Part shown: positions 6,918 to 15,132 of the stretch, one piece after another
Position numbering within the stretch: position 1 is the stretch's first letter
Layout of the letters: every line of letters begins with the position of its first letter
Source of the DNA: a virus
Length of the DNA stretch: 38,171 nucleotides
Reading direction: 5' to 3' (one strand)
Virus record (IMG/VR): IMGVR_UViG_3300022707_000431
Coordinates: 1 to 38,171 of that record
Position numbers and translations under genes: made by a program
The notes under the pieces: model-generated
Databases searched by the model: none
What the model was told of the DNA's origin: nothing
What the model saw: the letters and a program-made list of their open reading frames with translations, nothing else

Positions 6918-7084
6918 TGGGAGTCTACACTAAATACGGACGATGCCCAAATTGTGATGGTGTGACACATAAGCATGATGCAGACCATATCTGGTGGTGT
7001 AACGAATGCGATTGGAATGAAGAGTGGGAAGATGATGAAGATAATTACGAGGATGAAATGGAGGAAGCTTATGAACAAAAATAA
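6914..7084 (+). CDS. zinc-ribbon protein, paralogue of the 3744 gene
   Basis: A 56-residue protein starting at ATG 6914, in the stop of the exonuclease gene (ATGATG; the second ATG is equivalent to the start of the 3744 gene). It has CPNC (about 12-15) and CNEC (about 33-36), with HKHDADHIWW between, then an acidic tail. Its first 33 codons match the 3744 gene closely even at the DNA level, indicating a fairly recent duplication. It lacks the C-terminal domain of that paralogue. Confidence 0.7.
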   Translation: MMGVYTKYGRCPNCDGVTHKHDADHIWWCNECDWNEEWEDDEDNYEDEMEEAYEQK

Positions 7085-7220
7085 CGATCTTGAGCAGTTG
7101 GATAAAATACTGAAGAAGCATACATCTGAATATTATATGCCAAATGAAGTACTGAAATTGATAGACCCAACAACTCAAGAGTTTTGGGATGACATTCTTA
7201 AATGGAAACGGGGGGACTAA
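7071..7220 (+). CDS. hypothetical 49-aa helical protein
   Basis: Starts at ATG 7071 after GAGGAAGCTT, overlapping the previous gene by 14 nt. The product (MNKNNDLEQLDKILKKHTSEYYMPNEVLKLIDP...) is helical and charged. It follows a zinc ribbon just as the 4249 gene follows the paralogous one. Unknown function. It ends TAATG into the next gene. Confidence 0.6.
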   Translation: MNKNNDLEQLDKILKKHTSEYYMPNEVLKLIDPTTQEFWDDILKWKRGD

Positions 7221-7372
7221 TGAAGAATAAAGAAGCTGTGGCTGTGGTGCAAACAATTTGGGAATGTCCTAGTTGCACGCTGATGAATTCTGAAGATGAT
7301 GACAAGACTGGGTACAAGAAACAGTGTTTCAATTGCAAACAATTCTACATGCTGATTAAGGAGAAGAAATGA
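7220..7372 (+). CDS. 50-aa zinc-ribbon protein
   Basis: The start shares one base with the preceding stop; GGGGGAC is just upstream. CPSC (about residues 18-21) and CFNC (about 37-40) form a compact four-Cys zinc ribbon, with a short acidic loop and a basic C-terminus. The overlap on both sides (ATGA at the end) places it in the same translational chain as the recombination genes. Role unknown. Confidence 0.65.
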   Translation: MKNKEAVAVVQTIWECPSCTLMNSEDDDKTGYKKQCFNCKQFYMLIKEKK

Positions 7373-7566
7373 CTACCAAAGGCGAAAGGATTATGATGAA
7401 AATAAAGAAGATACTGCATGAAAATTCTGTGGAAGAGTTTGCTTTTGCTTTCATATCAGTTAAAAAGAATTACTGTTGCATGAGTGGGTTTAAATTTATA
7501 TTAACTGTTACGGATGATAATCATGACCCCAAGCCCAACAGCCAGAAGCATACGAAAACTTCGTGA
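7369..7566 (+). CDS. hypothetical 65-aa protein
   Basis: Starts as ATGA in the previous stop. An alternative start is ATG 7393 or 7396 after AAAGG. The sequence includes EEFAFAFISVKKNYCCMSGFKFILTV, a beta-like segment. It overlaps the next gene by about 44 nt, more than is usual here, so the 3' part is less certain. No family is recognised. Confidence 0.5.
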   Translation: MTTKGERIMMKIKKILHENSVEEFAFAFISVKKNYCCMSGFKFILTVTDDNHDPKPNSQKHTKTS

Positions 7567-8041
7567 TCACGGGTACTTCATAGATACGTGCGAAAGGTGG
7601 ATTCGATTCCCAGATAAGAATAAGGCTCCCTGTACAGTATGCAAGCGTCCCCATATGATCCAGATCCGCAGGGATTATTGTGGATTCGCTGATCTGATAG
7701 CTTTTAAACCTGGAACCCTGGGATGTATGGCAATTCAAGCTACTGATCTGACATCAGTATCAAAGCATGTGCATAAGGTACAGGGGATGGATTCATTGAC
7801 AGCATGGTTGAATGCTGGGAATACTTTCTATATTTTTGGATGGGGGAAGAAGGGTCCTGCTGGAAAGCGTAAGACGTACCAGTTACGTGTGGTGGATAAG
7901 GATGGTAACGCTATAGACCCAGATAGCTTTTTACCCGTTCAAGAAACATCACAATCACAGCTCCCCCAACAATCTTCTCCCACCAAGCCCGACGTTTCCC
8001 AGTCTGGACCAGACGATCAACTTTCCCTTTCATTCCAATAG
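7523..8041 (+). CDS. PDDEXK/VRR-NUC-like nuclease fold protein
   Basis: A 172-residue protein. I favour ATG 7523 (MTPSPTARSIRKLRDHGYFID) over 7514 because related phage proteins begin with this SPTxRSxxxLR motif. Residues 50-75 (RRDYCGFADLIAF...LGCMAIQAT) match the D...(E/Q) core of small resolvase-like nucleases common in phages. Here Gln replaces Glu and no catalytic Lys follows (IQATD), so activity is uncertain. A CTVC pair at 37-40 adds a possible zinc knuckle. The last 40 residues are a Ser/Gln/Pro-rich tail encoded opposite the 7911 gene. It is the last gene of the left arm. Confidence 0.7.
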   Translation: MTPSPTARSIRKLRDHGYFIDTCERWIRFPDKNKAPCTVCKRPHMIQIRRDYCGFADLIAFKPGTLGCMAIQATDLTSVSKHVHKVQGMDSLTAWLNAGNTFYIFGWGKKGPAGKRKTYQLRVVDKDGNAIDPDSFLPVQETSQSQLPQQSSPTKPDVSQSGPDDQLSLSFQ

Positions 8042-8180
8042 CATCACCATTCCCATACAGAAGTTTATCATGCTTCTGTAATCCAGATTTAATATATTTA
8101 ACATCCGATGCTATTTCTGTCTGGCATACCATCAGATCGTCCAATTTCTCAAAAAATCTCGTTTCATTTTTTGGTGTCAT
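7911..8180 (-). CDS. XhlA-like small membrane protein
   Basis: An 89-residue protein: charged coiled-coil-like N-terminal half (EKLDDLMVCQTEIASDVKYIKSGLQKHDKLLYGNGDAIGMKGKVDRLVQTGKRR), then one membrane span (about WEKIVGGAVIVMFLERV) and a short end. The layout, with an H-x-x-LYGNG turn, matches hemolysin XhlA-type phage proteins, which sit beside holins and lysis enzymes. It is the final gene of the late operon and starts 1 nt after the lipoprotein stop. It overlaps the plus-strand nuclease-like gene tail to tail by 131 nt. Confidence 0.65.
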   Translation of the reverse strand: MTPKNETRFFEKLDDLMVCQTEIASDVKYIKSGLQKHDKLLYGNGDAIGMKGKVDRLVQTGKRRAWWEKIVGGAVIVMFLERVKSYLGL

Positions 8181-8181
8181 G

Positions 8182-8730
8182 TTAGTTTACCGTTTTTAGA
8201 ATTAACTTTACTTCGTCCCTTATTCCTGCAGCTTCCTGACGACCTCCCAATGCTGCAGTTATTTCATCCAGGTTAAGCTGACCCTCTGCTTTAGCCCTTG
8301 CTTTAACCATATTGACACTTTCAATAATCCCCCTAACAAGTCTTACACTCTTGCGATTCCTACGCCACCACTCAATGCCACCAACAACTATTGTGCCAAG
8401 CCATCCCCATCCTGGAATGTTAGATGCTAACCCTGCAACCCCACTGAAAATAGATAAGAACCAACCACGATCCTCAGCTTCTTCCTTGAGTTCTTCAGCA
8501 TTTTCAGCCACAGCTTCAGGTGTGTATGGGATATCTTTTTCAGGCTTACCAACAGTTCTTTGAACAGATACGTGAACGGTAAGGTTGTCTTTCGCAAGCT
8601 GAGAATTTGGATTCTTTTCATAAATTTCGTTACCAATCTTTACCCCTTGGTCCACCTGTTGTTTTAATGTTTCAGTTATTTCTACACACCCTGCAAATAT
8701 TAAGACAGCCACCAACAAAATGTATTTCAC
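8182..8730 (-). CDS. phage lipoprotein with internal hydrophobic segment
   Basis: A 182-residue protein starting at GTG after GGGAGGATTATT. Residues 1-14 are a lipoprotein signal and LIFAGC gives the lipobox with acylated Cys15. A helical periplasmic region follows, with an acidic stretch (AVAENAEELKEEAEDR), then a Gly/Trp-rich hydrophobic segment (about 90-115, IFSGVAGLASNIPGWGWLGTIVVGG) followed by WWRRNRK. Position at the end of the late operon next to the XhlA-like gene suggests lysis or envelope work, for example an unusual spanin or holin-associated protein. No known spanin family is matched, so this is inference. Confidence 0.65.
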   Translation of the reverse strand: MKYILLVAVLIFAGCVEITETLKQQVDQGVKIGNEIYEKNPNSQLAKDNLTVHVSVQRTVGKPEKDIPYTPEAVAENAEELKEEAEDRGWFLSIFSGVAGLASNIPGWGWLGTIVVGGIEWWRRNRKSVRLVRGIIESVNMVKARAKAEGQLNLDEITAALGGRQEAAGIRDEVKLILKTVN

Positions 8731-8748
8731 AATAATCCTCCCGTTAAA

Positions 8749-10515
8749 TTAAACCTCAAGTATTTCATTGGTAATCATATCAATTAGATTTGCGCTGGTA
8801 ACTTGTTGGCCACAGGAAGTAACAGTTATCACGTTCCCAGGGTCTGGGCTGATTGTATCCCCAGCGAATTTCTGCAACATTCCGTTATTTGTTATGGTGT
8901 CATCTACCGTGAGATCATTTCCACCAGTACAGAATCTTGAACTAGCATTGATCACCATGTCCTGACCAGTTGCATTAAGATTCAGATCACCATTTGATAA
9001 CTGGACGGTTCCTGTATTGGCAATCGTCAAAGTGCCATTCGGTAATCTTGCAGCACCACCATTCATGTCAATAGTCTGGACACCTGAGCCATCCATTGTG
9101 ATGGTCCCTGTCCCTGTGACAGTAGCATCAGTCGATTTCAAATTTCCGGCAACAGTTATCGCCCCATTTGCATTATCAACACCAGTTATCGTGAAATCAC
9201 CATCTACGTCCAGTGTTCCCGTGATTGAGATGTCACCATTTACATCAGTACAATTGTATATAACATTATTAAACTTAATGGAACCAGCATCAATAGTTCC
9301 TATCCCTGTCTCATTTTTATTAAATATTACTGTGCCTGTCCCTGCATCAATTATTCCAGATGTATTAGTTATGAAATTACCAACATTATTAATTTTTATT
9401 TCTAAATTGTCAAAAAGGGTGACCGTACTGCTTGAAGCAAATTCAATTGGTGGAATAATTCCTGATCCTCCTGCTTCATCAACTTTGATTTTCTGTGGAG
9501 TTGTACCGATCATCCTGACGACTCCACTACTTATCAATACAGAAGCACTTGAAATCAAATCCCCTTTCAAATCCACAGTTCCAGCAAAGTTGTTCCCACT
9601 AACAATTGTGAGATCTCCATCACATTTCAATGTACCTGTTATTGTGATGTTTCCATTAGTGTCTCTGGTTGAAAATTCAACATCGTTAAAGTTTGTAGTC
9701 TCATCATTTACGGTGAATGTTGTGCTTGTGTTATTGTCGAAGATAACTTTAGCTGTTCCAACCACAACTGTTCCTGCTGTATATTTCCAATTCGTTGCAG
9801 TTGCGTTTGCAAAGACTCTTACAATATCAAATAGGTTTATGGTTCCTACTGCGTCAATTTCTATGCGTGGGAATCTTCCATCACCACCAGCCTTGTCAAC
9901 AAATACATCCTGAGATGTGGCTGTTGTGAGTTTTACTAAAGTGGTATGTGCGCCTGTTGTATCAGGGCATACCAGATCACCCTTGAGATCAACTGTTCCG
10001 TTTAACATTCCTCCTGAAGAAGTTATTGTTAACTTCCCTGCAATAAACATTGTGCCTGTGATTAAGACATTTCTGTTTGATGGCTGATCTATTTCAACAT
10101 CATTGAAAATCATGGTGCCGGAATCAATTGTTCTGTCGCGGGTTGTCAGCTTGACTAGTGAACCTTCAGCGTTGACTGTTCCACCATTGAATTCCCAAAC
10201 CGTAGCAATTGAATCGCGATTTAATAACCACGTACCATTTCCCATATCAAGCGTTCCAGCATCAATCAATACAGATGCAAGACCACTGATCGTTAAGTTA
10301 TTGTCATTGACATCCAGCGTTGCTGTGAACCCTGTTCTGAGTTCAAGCTGGTCTATCGTGGGATTCAGGGAAGCATCCATAGTCATTGACACTGAATTGG
10401 AATCACAGATAACCCTGTCAGAAGAACCAGGAACAGTACCATCAGAAGCACCTGATGTCAGGCCCCAGTTAGATGCTGTATTCCATGTTGAGCCGGATGC
10501 AAATAAATCAGTCAT
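8749..10515 (-). CDS. repetitive beta-rich tail protein (tailspike/fibre candidate)
   Basis: A 588-residue protein of Gly, Thr, Asn, Asp and Val-rich strands. Its N-terminus (STWNTASNWG) is typical of secreted or tail beta-solenoids. From about residue 135 it contains three repeats of roughly 140 residues: a block F-N-(D/N)-V...ITGT...(D/G)LTI...GTVDLKGDL at 135-181, 275-320 and 414-460, and between them (D/E)AGG...LFD at 207-230 and 346-369. This suggests a parallel beta-helix or stacked repeat shaft. It is encoded after the ejection proteins, the place of the tailspike in P22-like phages. No enzymatic motif is obvious, so receptor binding is inferred from position. Confidence 0.65.
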   Translation of the reverse strand: MTDLFASGSTWNTASNWGLTSGASDGTVPGSSDRVICDSNSVSMTMDASLNPTIDQLELRTGFTATLDVNDNNLTISGLASVLIDAGTLDMGNGTWLLNRDSIATVWEFNGGTVNAEGSLVKLTTRDRTIDSGTMIFNDVEIDQPSNRNVLITGTMFIAGKLTITSSGGMLNGTVDLKGDLVCPDTTGAHTTLVKLTTATSQDVFVDKAGGDGRFPRIEIDAVGTINLFDIVRVFANATATNWKYTAGTVVVGTAKVIFDNNTSTTFTVNDETTNFNDVEFSTRDTNGNITITGTLKCDGDLTIVSGNNFAGTVDLKGDLISSASVLISSGVVRMIGTTPQKIKVDEAGGSGIIPPIEFASSSTVTLFDNLEIKINNVGNFITNTSGIIDAGTGTVIFNKNETGIGTIDAGSIKFNNVIYNCTDVNGDISITGTLDVDGDFTITGVDNANGAITVAGNLKSTDATVTGTGTITMDGSGVQTIDMNGGAARLPNGTLTIANTGTVQLSNGDLNLNATGQDMVINASSRFCTGGNDLTVDDTITNNGMLQKFAGDTISPDPGNVITVTSCGQQVTSANLIDMITNEILEV

Positions 10516-10817
10516 TATAAAGTTTCTCCTGCTTCTATAGCAGCAACCACACGCTTATGTTCTTTTAAACAAATTGTTTTAGTTTTGCAATGCTTTTCAT
10601 ACTTGTGATATTTCTTGTGCTTTACAGCATCACCAGTGACTGTTACTTCATACGGCTCTGGTTCAGCACCAATGCCACTGAAGAAGCTGAATACAAATAG
10701 ATTCTTTCCATTCACATTGATAGTTTTTTTCCCAATCACACGATCAGATGACTGTATGATTTCATGCCATTCAGCAAATGTGGCTTTTGATCCATTCAGT
10801 TTTTTGAATTGTGGCAT
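10515..10817 (-). CDS. hypothetical virion-operon protein
   Basis: A 100-residue basic protein: an N-terminal helix (ATFAEWHEIIQSS), a beta-like middle (KTINVNGKNLFVFSFFSG) and a His/Lys/Cys-rich segment (HKKYHKYEKHCKTKTICLKEHKRV) that could bind metal. It overlaps both neighbours by a single base, so it is translationally coupled between the largest ejection protein and the tail protein. No family is recognised. Confidence 0.65.
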   Translation of the reverse strand: MPQFKKLNGSKATFAEWHEIIQSSDRVIGKKTINVNGKNLFVFSFFSGIGAEPEPYEVTVTGDAVKHKKYHKYEKHCKTKTICLKEHKRVVAAIEAGETL

Positions 10818-13800
10818 TACTCTTCCTCAGCAAACGGTCTGGTTAATAATTCAAGCGTCCTGGGGAGTCTCTTTCTTTCCCCCCTGACAGTAGCTGATAT
10901 TGTTCTTGAAAGGATCTGAGCACCTGTGGGCGTAATCGTTTCCCCTATCTGTTCAAATACATTTCTTTCTGTTGGGATGTCAAGCTCACCACGTCTGATG
11001 AATAGCCTGTTGAATACATCCCCAATGAAACCCAGTAAAGCAATTTGTGAGTAATTGTCAAGGATCATTGCAGGGATCCCCATTTCGGATCTGTCCCTGT
11101 TAAACATCCAAGCCCTGAGTTCACCAATCCCAAAGCCCATTGCTTGCCCAAGACCCAGTGTTCTGATGAATGGGATCATGGTCCCTCTCTTCCCACCACT
11201 TAAGATAGCCTGTGCTGCTGGCTTGAAGACAGACTGAAAGTATATATTCCCCATCTGGAGAACTGTTCTGCTCAATGATGTCCATGCTCTTCCTGCTGGC
11301 GTACCCGCAAACTGTGGAAGATTCTCAGCAGATGGCCTGCCAACAAGTCTGTCGGAAAACTTCTTGAGTGCCAACGAAAACTCATCTTCAGTGAGTGCGC
11401 CACGCTTCAATGCTTCTTTCAGGTTTGGAACATATTTCTGCATCTCTGCAAACATGGCTTGCCTTGTTTTTATTCCACGTATTTCTTTGCCACCAGATTT
11501 CAGGAACTCAAATGATCTTGGGATGAATCTTTTTCCTGTGCTCACAGCTAATACACGAAGCCCGTTATCAAGAAGTTTCGTGCCACCAAGTGTGAGTTCA
11601 GCTTCAAGTACCTTTTGTGTAGAAGCTAAAATCTTTCCAGATTTAGACATCTGACTACTTGAAAACACATCAAGGATCTCTCTTGAATACCCCCTCATGA
11701 TAGCAGCGACCTCACTGGCTTCAGCCAATGCAAGCTTGGGACTACGCAATGATTTGGCAAGTCCAACGATTGTGTTTCTTACACCACCAACCCCTATAAT
11801 CGCACCCAAAGATCCCAACTGTGCAGGAGCAGATCCACCAAGCGCAAGAATACCACCAACTGTGTTTGTGATACTAACCAGATTATTGATAATTGGATCT
11901 ACATTGTTCCTGCCAAGCACAACTTTCTTGTAGAACTCCCTGACATATTTCTCATCCCCAAGCTCTGGTCGTATTCCTCTTGCTAATGCTTCAAACACTT
12001 CATCGTTGACGCCGAATTGTTTGGCAACCTCAATCCTTCTGGCAGCTCTTGGAATGTATATGTTCTCAAAGATGTTGATGATGTCCCGTTCCATGATTCC
12101 TGCTTGAGTCAGTATATCTACCAACTTAGGATCAGTAAGTTTCCTTGAGAAATCAAAGCTGCCAAAGGTGCTCACGATCCTTTCGTCCTGGAAGATGTTT
12201 CCGAACTCCTGTCGCAATCCCTTTGTATCAGATACAGAATAAAACTGGTCCAGATCCTTGAGTATTCTTTCTGCTTGCTGAGGATCTGTGGCGAACCTTG
12301 TTTCAACCATTATTTTTTTGGCATTCTCTCTGAGCTTGGGGTTGAGTAGCCTGCCTTCATCAATGTACTGTGGAATGTAGTTTCTCACATTACCAACAGG
12401 GATGTTTCCTTTAACAGCAACTTGCATGACACCATCAGTGAATCCTTCAAGCAGCTCATTGGCTGCTACAACTTTGTCACTTATAGGCTGTGCCTGTCCG
12501 CGCCTGACGAATATAAGATTGTCACGTTCCTTTCTATTCAATCCCTTCATTATCGACCTGAACTGTTGTGTCCACCTGTCTTGTAACTGACGTGCTCTAT
12601 CAATAGCAATTGATGATCTTTGCGCTATAGCTTGTCCATTGAATCCCATACGCTCAACACGTCTGGTCTGGTGTGTAATGAAATCAAGGAACTTGTTCTT
12701 GAGTGATCTGGAATACGGGACGTTGGGTGTAAAGTTTTCCTTAAATGGAACATGGTTGCTGAACACATCAAGTATATCTGGTTGCTGCATGGCTTCCTCA
12801 ACAGTCAATCCCATCTTGTTATACTCTTCAAGTCTGCCAAACATCTTGTCTGAACGTATGTTCTTTTCTCTGGCCACATCTCTGTAGATAGTCTCGATTG
12901 TTCCAGGTATTGCTTTGGGCTGCTCCCCAGGTTTGAATACTTTACGTGCTCCCTCAGCCCTCCTGAATGCAAGCTCTGATTCAGTTGGCCTGCTTATTGG
13001 AATCTTTGTCTTTTCTCCTTTGGGCCTTGCTCTTAGAAATTGCTCCAGCACTCGCTGTTGTTCTGCTGCAATTGATTCAGCGATCTTCATTTGCTCTCTT
13101 ACGATTTGATTCTTAGTTATCAGCTTTGGCGTAGCTGCATCAAGTCTTTTCTCTATGACTCTCTGAGCATCAAGAGCACGCCTTTCAGCAACCTGAACAG
13201 AAGTCCTGACTCTCTTTCTTGGGATTAATAATTCTATTATCTTTCCAGGTTTTGTTTCTTCGAGAACAATTATTTCAAAGGGAGTGCTTGGCTTTCGTGC
13301 CAATTCTCTGGGAGTGAATACTGTTCGTCCTTCTGGAACTCTGACTGGGATTGGACGTACATTGCTGGGGATACCAGGGACATCTCTGATAGGAACAGGC
13401 AGTCTTTCTGCAGCGAATCCTCCTGGTGGAACCTCGATGACCCCTAGCGCACGTGGTGCTTCAATCCTTGCAACTGGTGCTCTGAATGGTAACGCTAAAG
13501 TCTCAGCAGCCTGTACTACTTCTTGAGCAGCAACACTCTTAGTCGTAAACCTTTGCAACAAAGACTTCCCGAATGCCGGTGCTCTCCTTGCAGTTCCAAT
13601 CAATCCACCAACAATTGGGATAGCAGACACAGCAGATATGGGACGCTCAATTAATCTTTGTGGATCTCTTGAAATTCTGAATAACTCTGGCAGCCCAGTG
13701 AGTTCAGCACCCAATTGACCAACAGCACCAACACGCTCTCCAATGGTTGGTGTTTCTACTCCAGATATTGTTGGCTGCTGTCTTAGTACACCTCTTTCAG

Positions 13801-14203
13801 GTATCACTCCAGATGCTATTAATTCTTCGACACTAGTTCTGGCTTGTTCTGCTCTTTCCTCTTCTGGAGTGAGTTTAAGTTCTGCATCAATAAGTCGTGG
13901 TCTACCCAGCCTTTCTATGGGACCACCTTCACCAAATATAAATCTGCCAGCAATGGTTCCAATCTCTTCAACTTCTTCTTGTGCTCCAGTAAGAAATCTT
14001 TGTAGCGCAGGAACCTGTTCTCTTGTTTGCTGTCTCTCTATCAGTTGCTGTTGAGCTACAAGTTGTTCAATAGGTACAGGTTGTTGACCAGTTCCAGCCT
14101 GTTGAATCTCTCTGAATAGATCCCTGGCTTGGTCTCTAGAAATTCCACCTTGAGACTGGATGTCTCTGAATAACTGTTTGGCTTGTTCTCTTGTGATCGG
14201 CAT
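10817..14203 (-). CDS. large internal virion (ejection) protein
   Basis: A 1128-residue protein, the largest in the window. It opens with two tandem copies of an 18-residue motif, I-(T/S)-R-(E/D)-Q-A-(K/R)-x-LFR-(D/E)-IQ (residues 3-36). Most of the rest is helical and Arg/Glu-rich, with Gly/Ala-rich hydrophobic segments (AVSAIPIVGGLIGTA; a long one near VGGILALGGSAPAQLG; and QIALLGFIGDVF). This is the composition of podovirus internal proteins that are ejected to make a channel across the envelope (such as T7 gp16 or P22 gp16/gp20). Its place, third in a row of such genes, supports this. No lysozyme or transglycosylase motif was seen. Confidence 0.65.
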   Translation of the reverse strand: MPITREQAKQLFRDIQSQGGISRDQARDLFREIQQAGTGQQPVPIEQLVAQQQLIERQQTREQVPALQRFLTGAQEEVEEIGTIAGRFIFGEGGPIERLGRPRLIDAELKLTPEEERAEQARTSVEELIASGVIPERGVLRQQPTISGVETPTIGERVGAVGQLGAELTGLPELFRISRDPQRLIERPISAVSAIPIVGGLIGTARRAPAFGKSLLQRFTTKSVAAQEVVQAAETLALPFRAPVARIEAPRALGVIEVPPGGFAAERLPVPIRDVPGIPSNVRPIPVRVPEGRTVFTPRELARKPSTPFEIIVLEETKPGKIIELLIPRKRVRTSVQVAERRALDAQRVIEKRLDAATPKLITKNQIVREQMKIAESIAAEQQRVLEQFLRARPKGEKTKIPISRPTESELAFRRAEGARKVFKPGEQPKAIPGTIETIYRDVAREKNIRSDKMFGRLEEYNKMGLTVEEAMQQPDILDVFSNHVPFKENFTPNVPYSRSLKNKFLDFITHQTRRVERMGFNGQAIAQRSSIAIDRARQLQDRWTQQFRSIMKGLNRKERDNLIFVRRGQAQPISDKVVAANELLEGFTDGVMQVAVKGNIPVGNVRNYIPQYIDEGRLLNPKLRENAKKIMVETRFATDPQQAERILKDLDQFYSVSDTKGLRQEFGNIFQDERIVSTFGSFDFSRKLTDPKLVDILTQAGIMERDIINIFENIYIPRAARRIEVAKQFGVNDEVFEALARGIRPELGDEKYVREFYKKVVLGRNNVDPIINNLVSITNTVGGILALGGSAPAQLGSLGAIIGVGGVRNTIVGLAKSLRSPKLALAEASEVAAIMRGYSREILDVFSSSQMSKSGKILASTQKVLEAELTLGGTKLLDNGLRVLAVSTGKRFIPRSFEFLKSGGKEIRGIKTRQAMFAEMQKYVPNLKEALKRGALTEDEFSLALKKFSDRLVGRPSAENLPQFAGTPAGRAWTSLSRTVLQMGNIYFQSVFKPAAQAILSGGKRGTMIPFIRTLGLGQAMGFGIGELRAWMFNRDRSEMGIPAMILDNYSQIALLGFIGDVFNRLFIRRGELDIPTERNVFEQIGETITPTGAQILSRTISATVRGERKRLPRTLELLTRPFAEEE

Positions 14204-14212
14204 ATCTCATGA

Positions 14213-15130
14213 TCAATCTGTAAGTTGACCAGCAGATTCTAATGCTTTCAGAAACTGATCTTCGCTAAGACTACCACCAGCAGCAGCCGGATCTGAAAAA
14301 GGAACTGCAGTCGGAGTACCGGAAGGTTGTTGTGATGGTTTAAATTCAGGAGCAATCCCTCTGGATACCTGATTATTGTATGTCTGAATCTCTTGCAGGA
14401 GCTTCTGCCCCTCAGCCTGCAGTCTCTTCCTCTCTGGAGTTCCACCTTTTAAGAAAACTTCCTTAAAAAATCCCTTGACCAACCCTTCAAAATACAACCT
14501 GATCTGCTCCACTTTCTCAGGTGGAACCTCATCCCCAACTTGTTTGAATATTTCAAACTGATTCCTGAATTTAAGAATAATCTGCTGATTGGTATCTTTC
14601 TTTGCACCAGTTACTTTGGGTTCATTCCTGATTATAAGACTTGCTGCTGCACCTGGAGATAATGTATTGGGTTCCTTCGGCTTTTGTCTCAGCTTAATCA
14701 GAGATTCAAGCGATTTAAGTCGAGCCTCTTTTATCTGCTTGTCTATATCAGATTCGCCAAACTTTTTACCAAAAACATCTATGAACTTTCTGGCTACCTT
14801 TGTGCCAGCAATTTTTACCAGTGGAGTCCCAATTCCAAACTCTTCTTTCAGTCCTTGCTCAGAAAGTTTCTGTTGGGTCTTGAGGTTGAGTGCAGACCTT
14901 TGACCCAATAGTTTTACTTGATCTCTAAACTGCCTTTCCTCCCTAGCCAATCCTCTTTCTTCTCTGCGTTCCTCCCTACGCTGACCAAACAGATCCTGAA
15001 TCTGCAGCAGACCTAACTGCTGCTCTTGCTGTTTAGTCTGAGCCTTGCGCTGTTCCCGTCTTTGAGCACCACTTTCTAATTGACCACCAAGAGACTTAAT
15101 AAACGCTGGAAGTCCTGATTTATGTGCCAT
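14213..15130 (-). CDS. internal virion (ejection) protein, coiled-coil rich
   Basis: A 305-residue protein with a strongly charged Gln/Arg/Glu-rich helical region at about 20-75 (QRREQRKAQTKQQEQQLG, QRREERREERGLAREERQ). A middle helical part and a Pro/Ser/Ala-rich end follow. It lies between two other ejection-like genes and is 2 nt downstream of one. Function is inferred from composition and place: an internal protein of the short-tail virion. Confidence 0.55.
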   Translation of the reverse strand: MAHKSGLPAFIKSLGGQLESGAQRREQRKAQTKQQEQQLGLLQIQDLFGQRREERREERGLAREERQFRDQVKLLGQRSALNLKTQQKLSEQGLKEEFGIGTPLVKIAGTKVARKFIDVFGKKFGESDIDKQIKEARLKSLESLIKLRQKPKEPNTLSPGAAASLIIRNEPKVTGAKKDTNQQIILKFRNQFEIFKQVGDEVPPEKVEQIRLYFEGLVKGFFKEVFLKGGTPERKRLQAEGQKLLQEIQTYNNQVSRGIAPEFKPSQQPSGTPTAVPFSDPAAAGGSLSEDQFLKALESAGQLTD

Positions 15131-15132
15131 TG

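Noticed and set aside
9017-9913. Long plus-strand open frame of 298 codons opposite the repetitive tail protein
   Set aside because: Hydrophobic low-complexity translation without a ribosome-binding site; it is the antisense shadow of a Gly/Thr/Asn-rich gene with strong strand evidence.
10817-14203. Several plus-strand frames opposite the large ejection protein
   Set aside because: They lack binding sites and family features and oppose a continuous 1128-codon gene.
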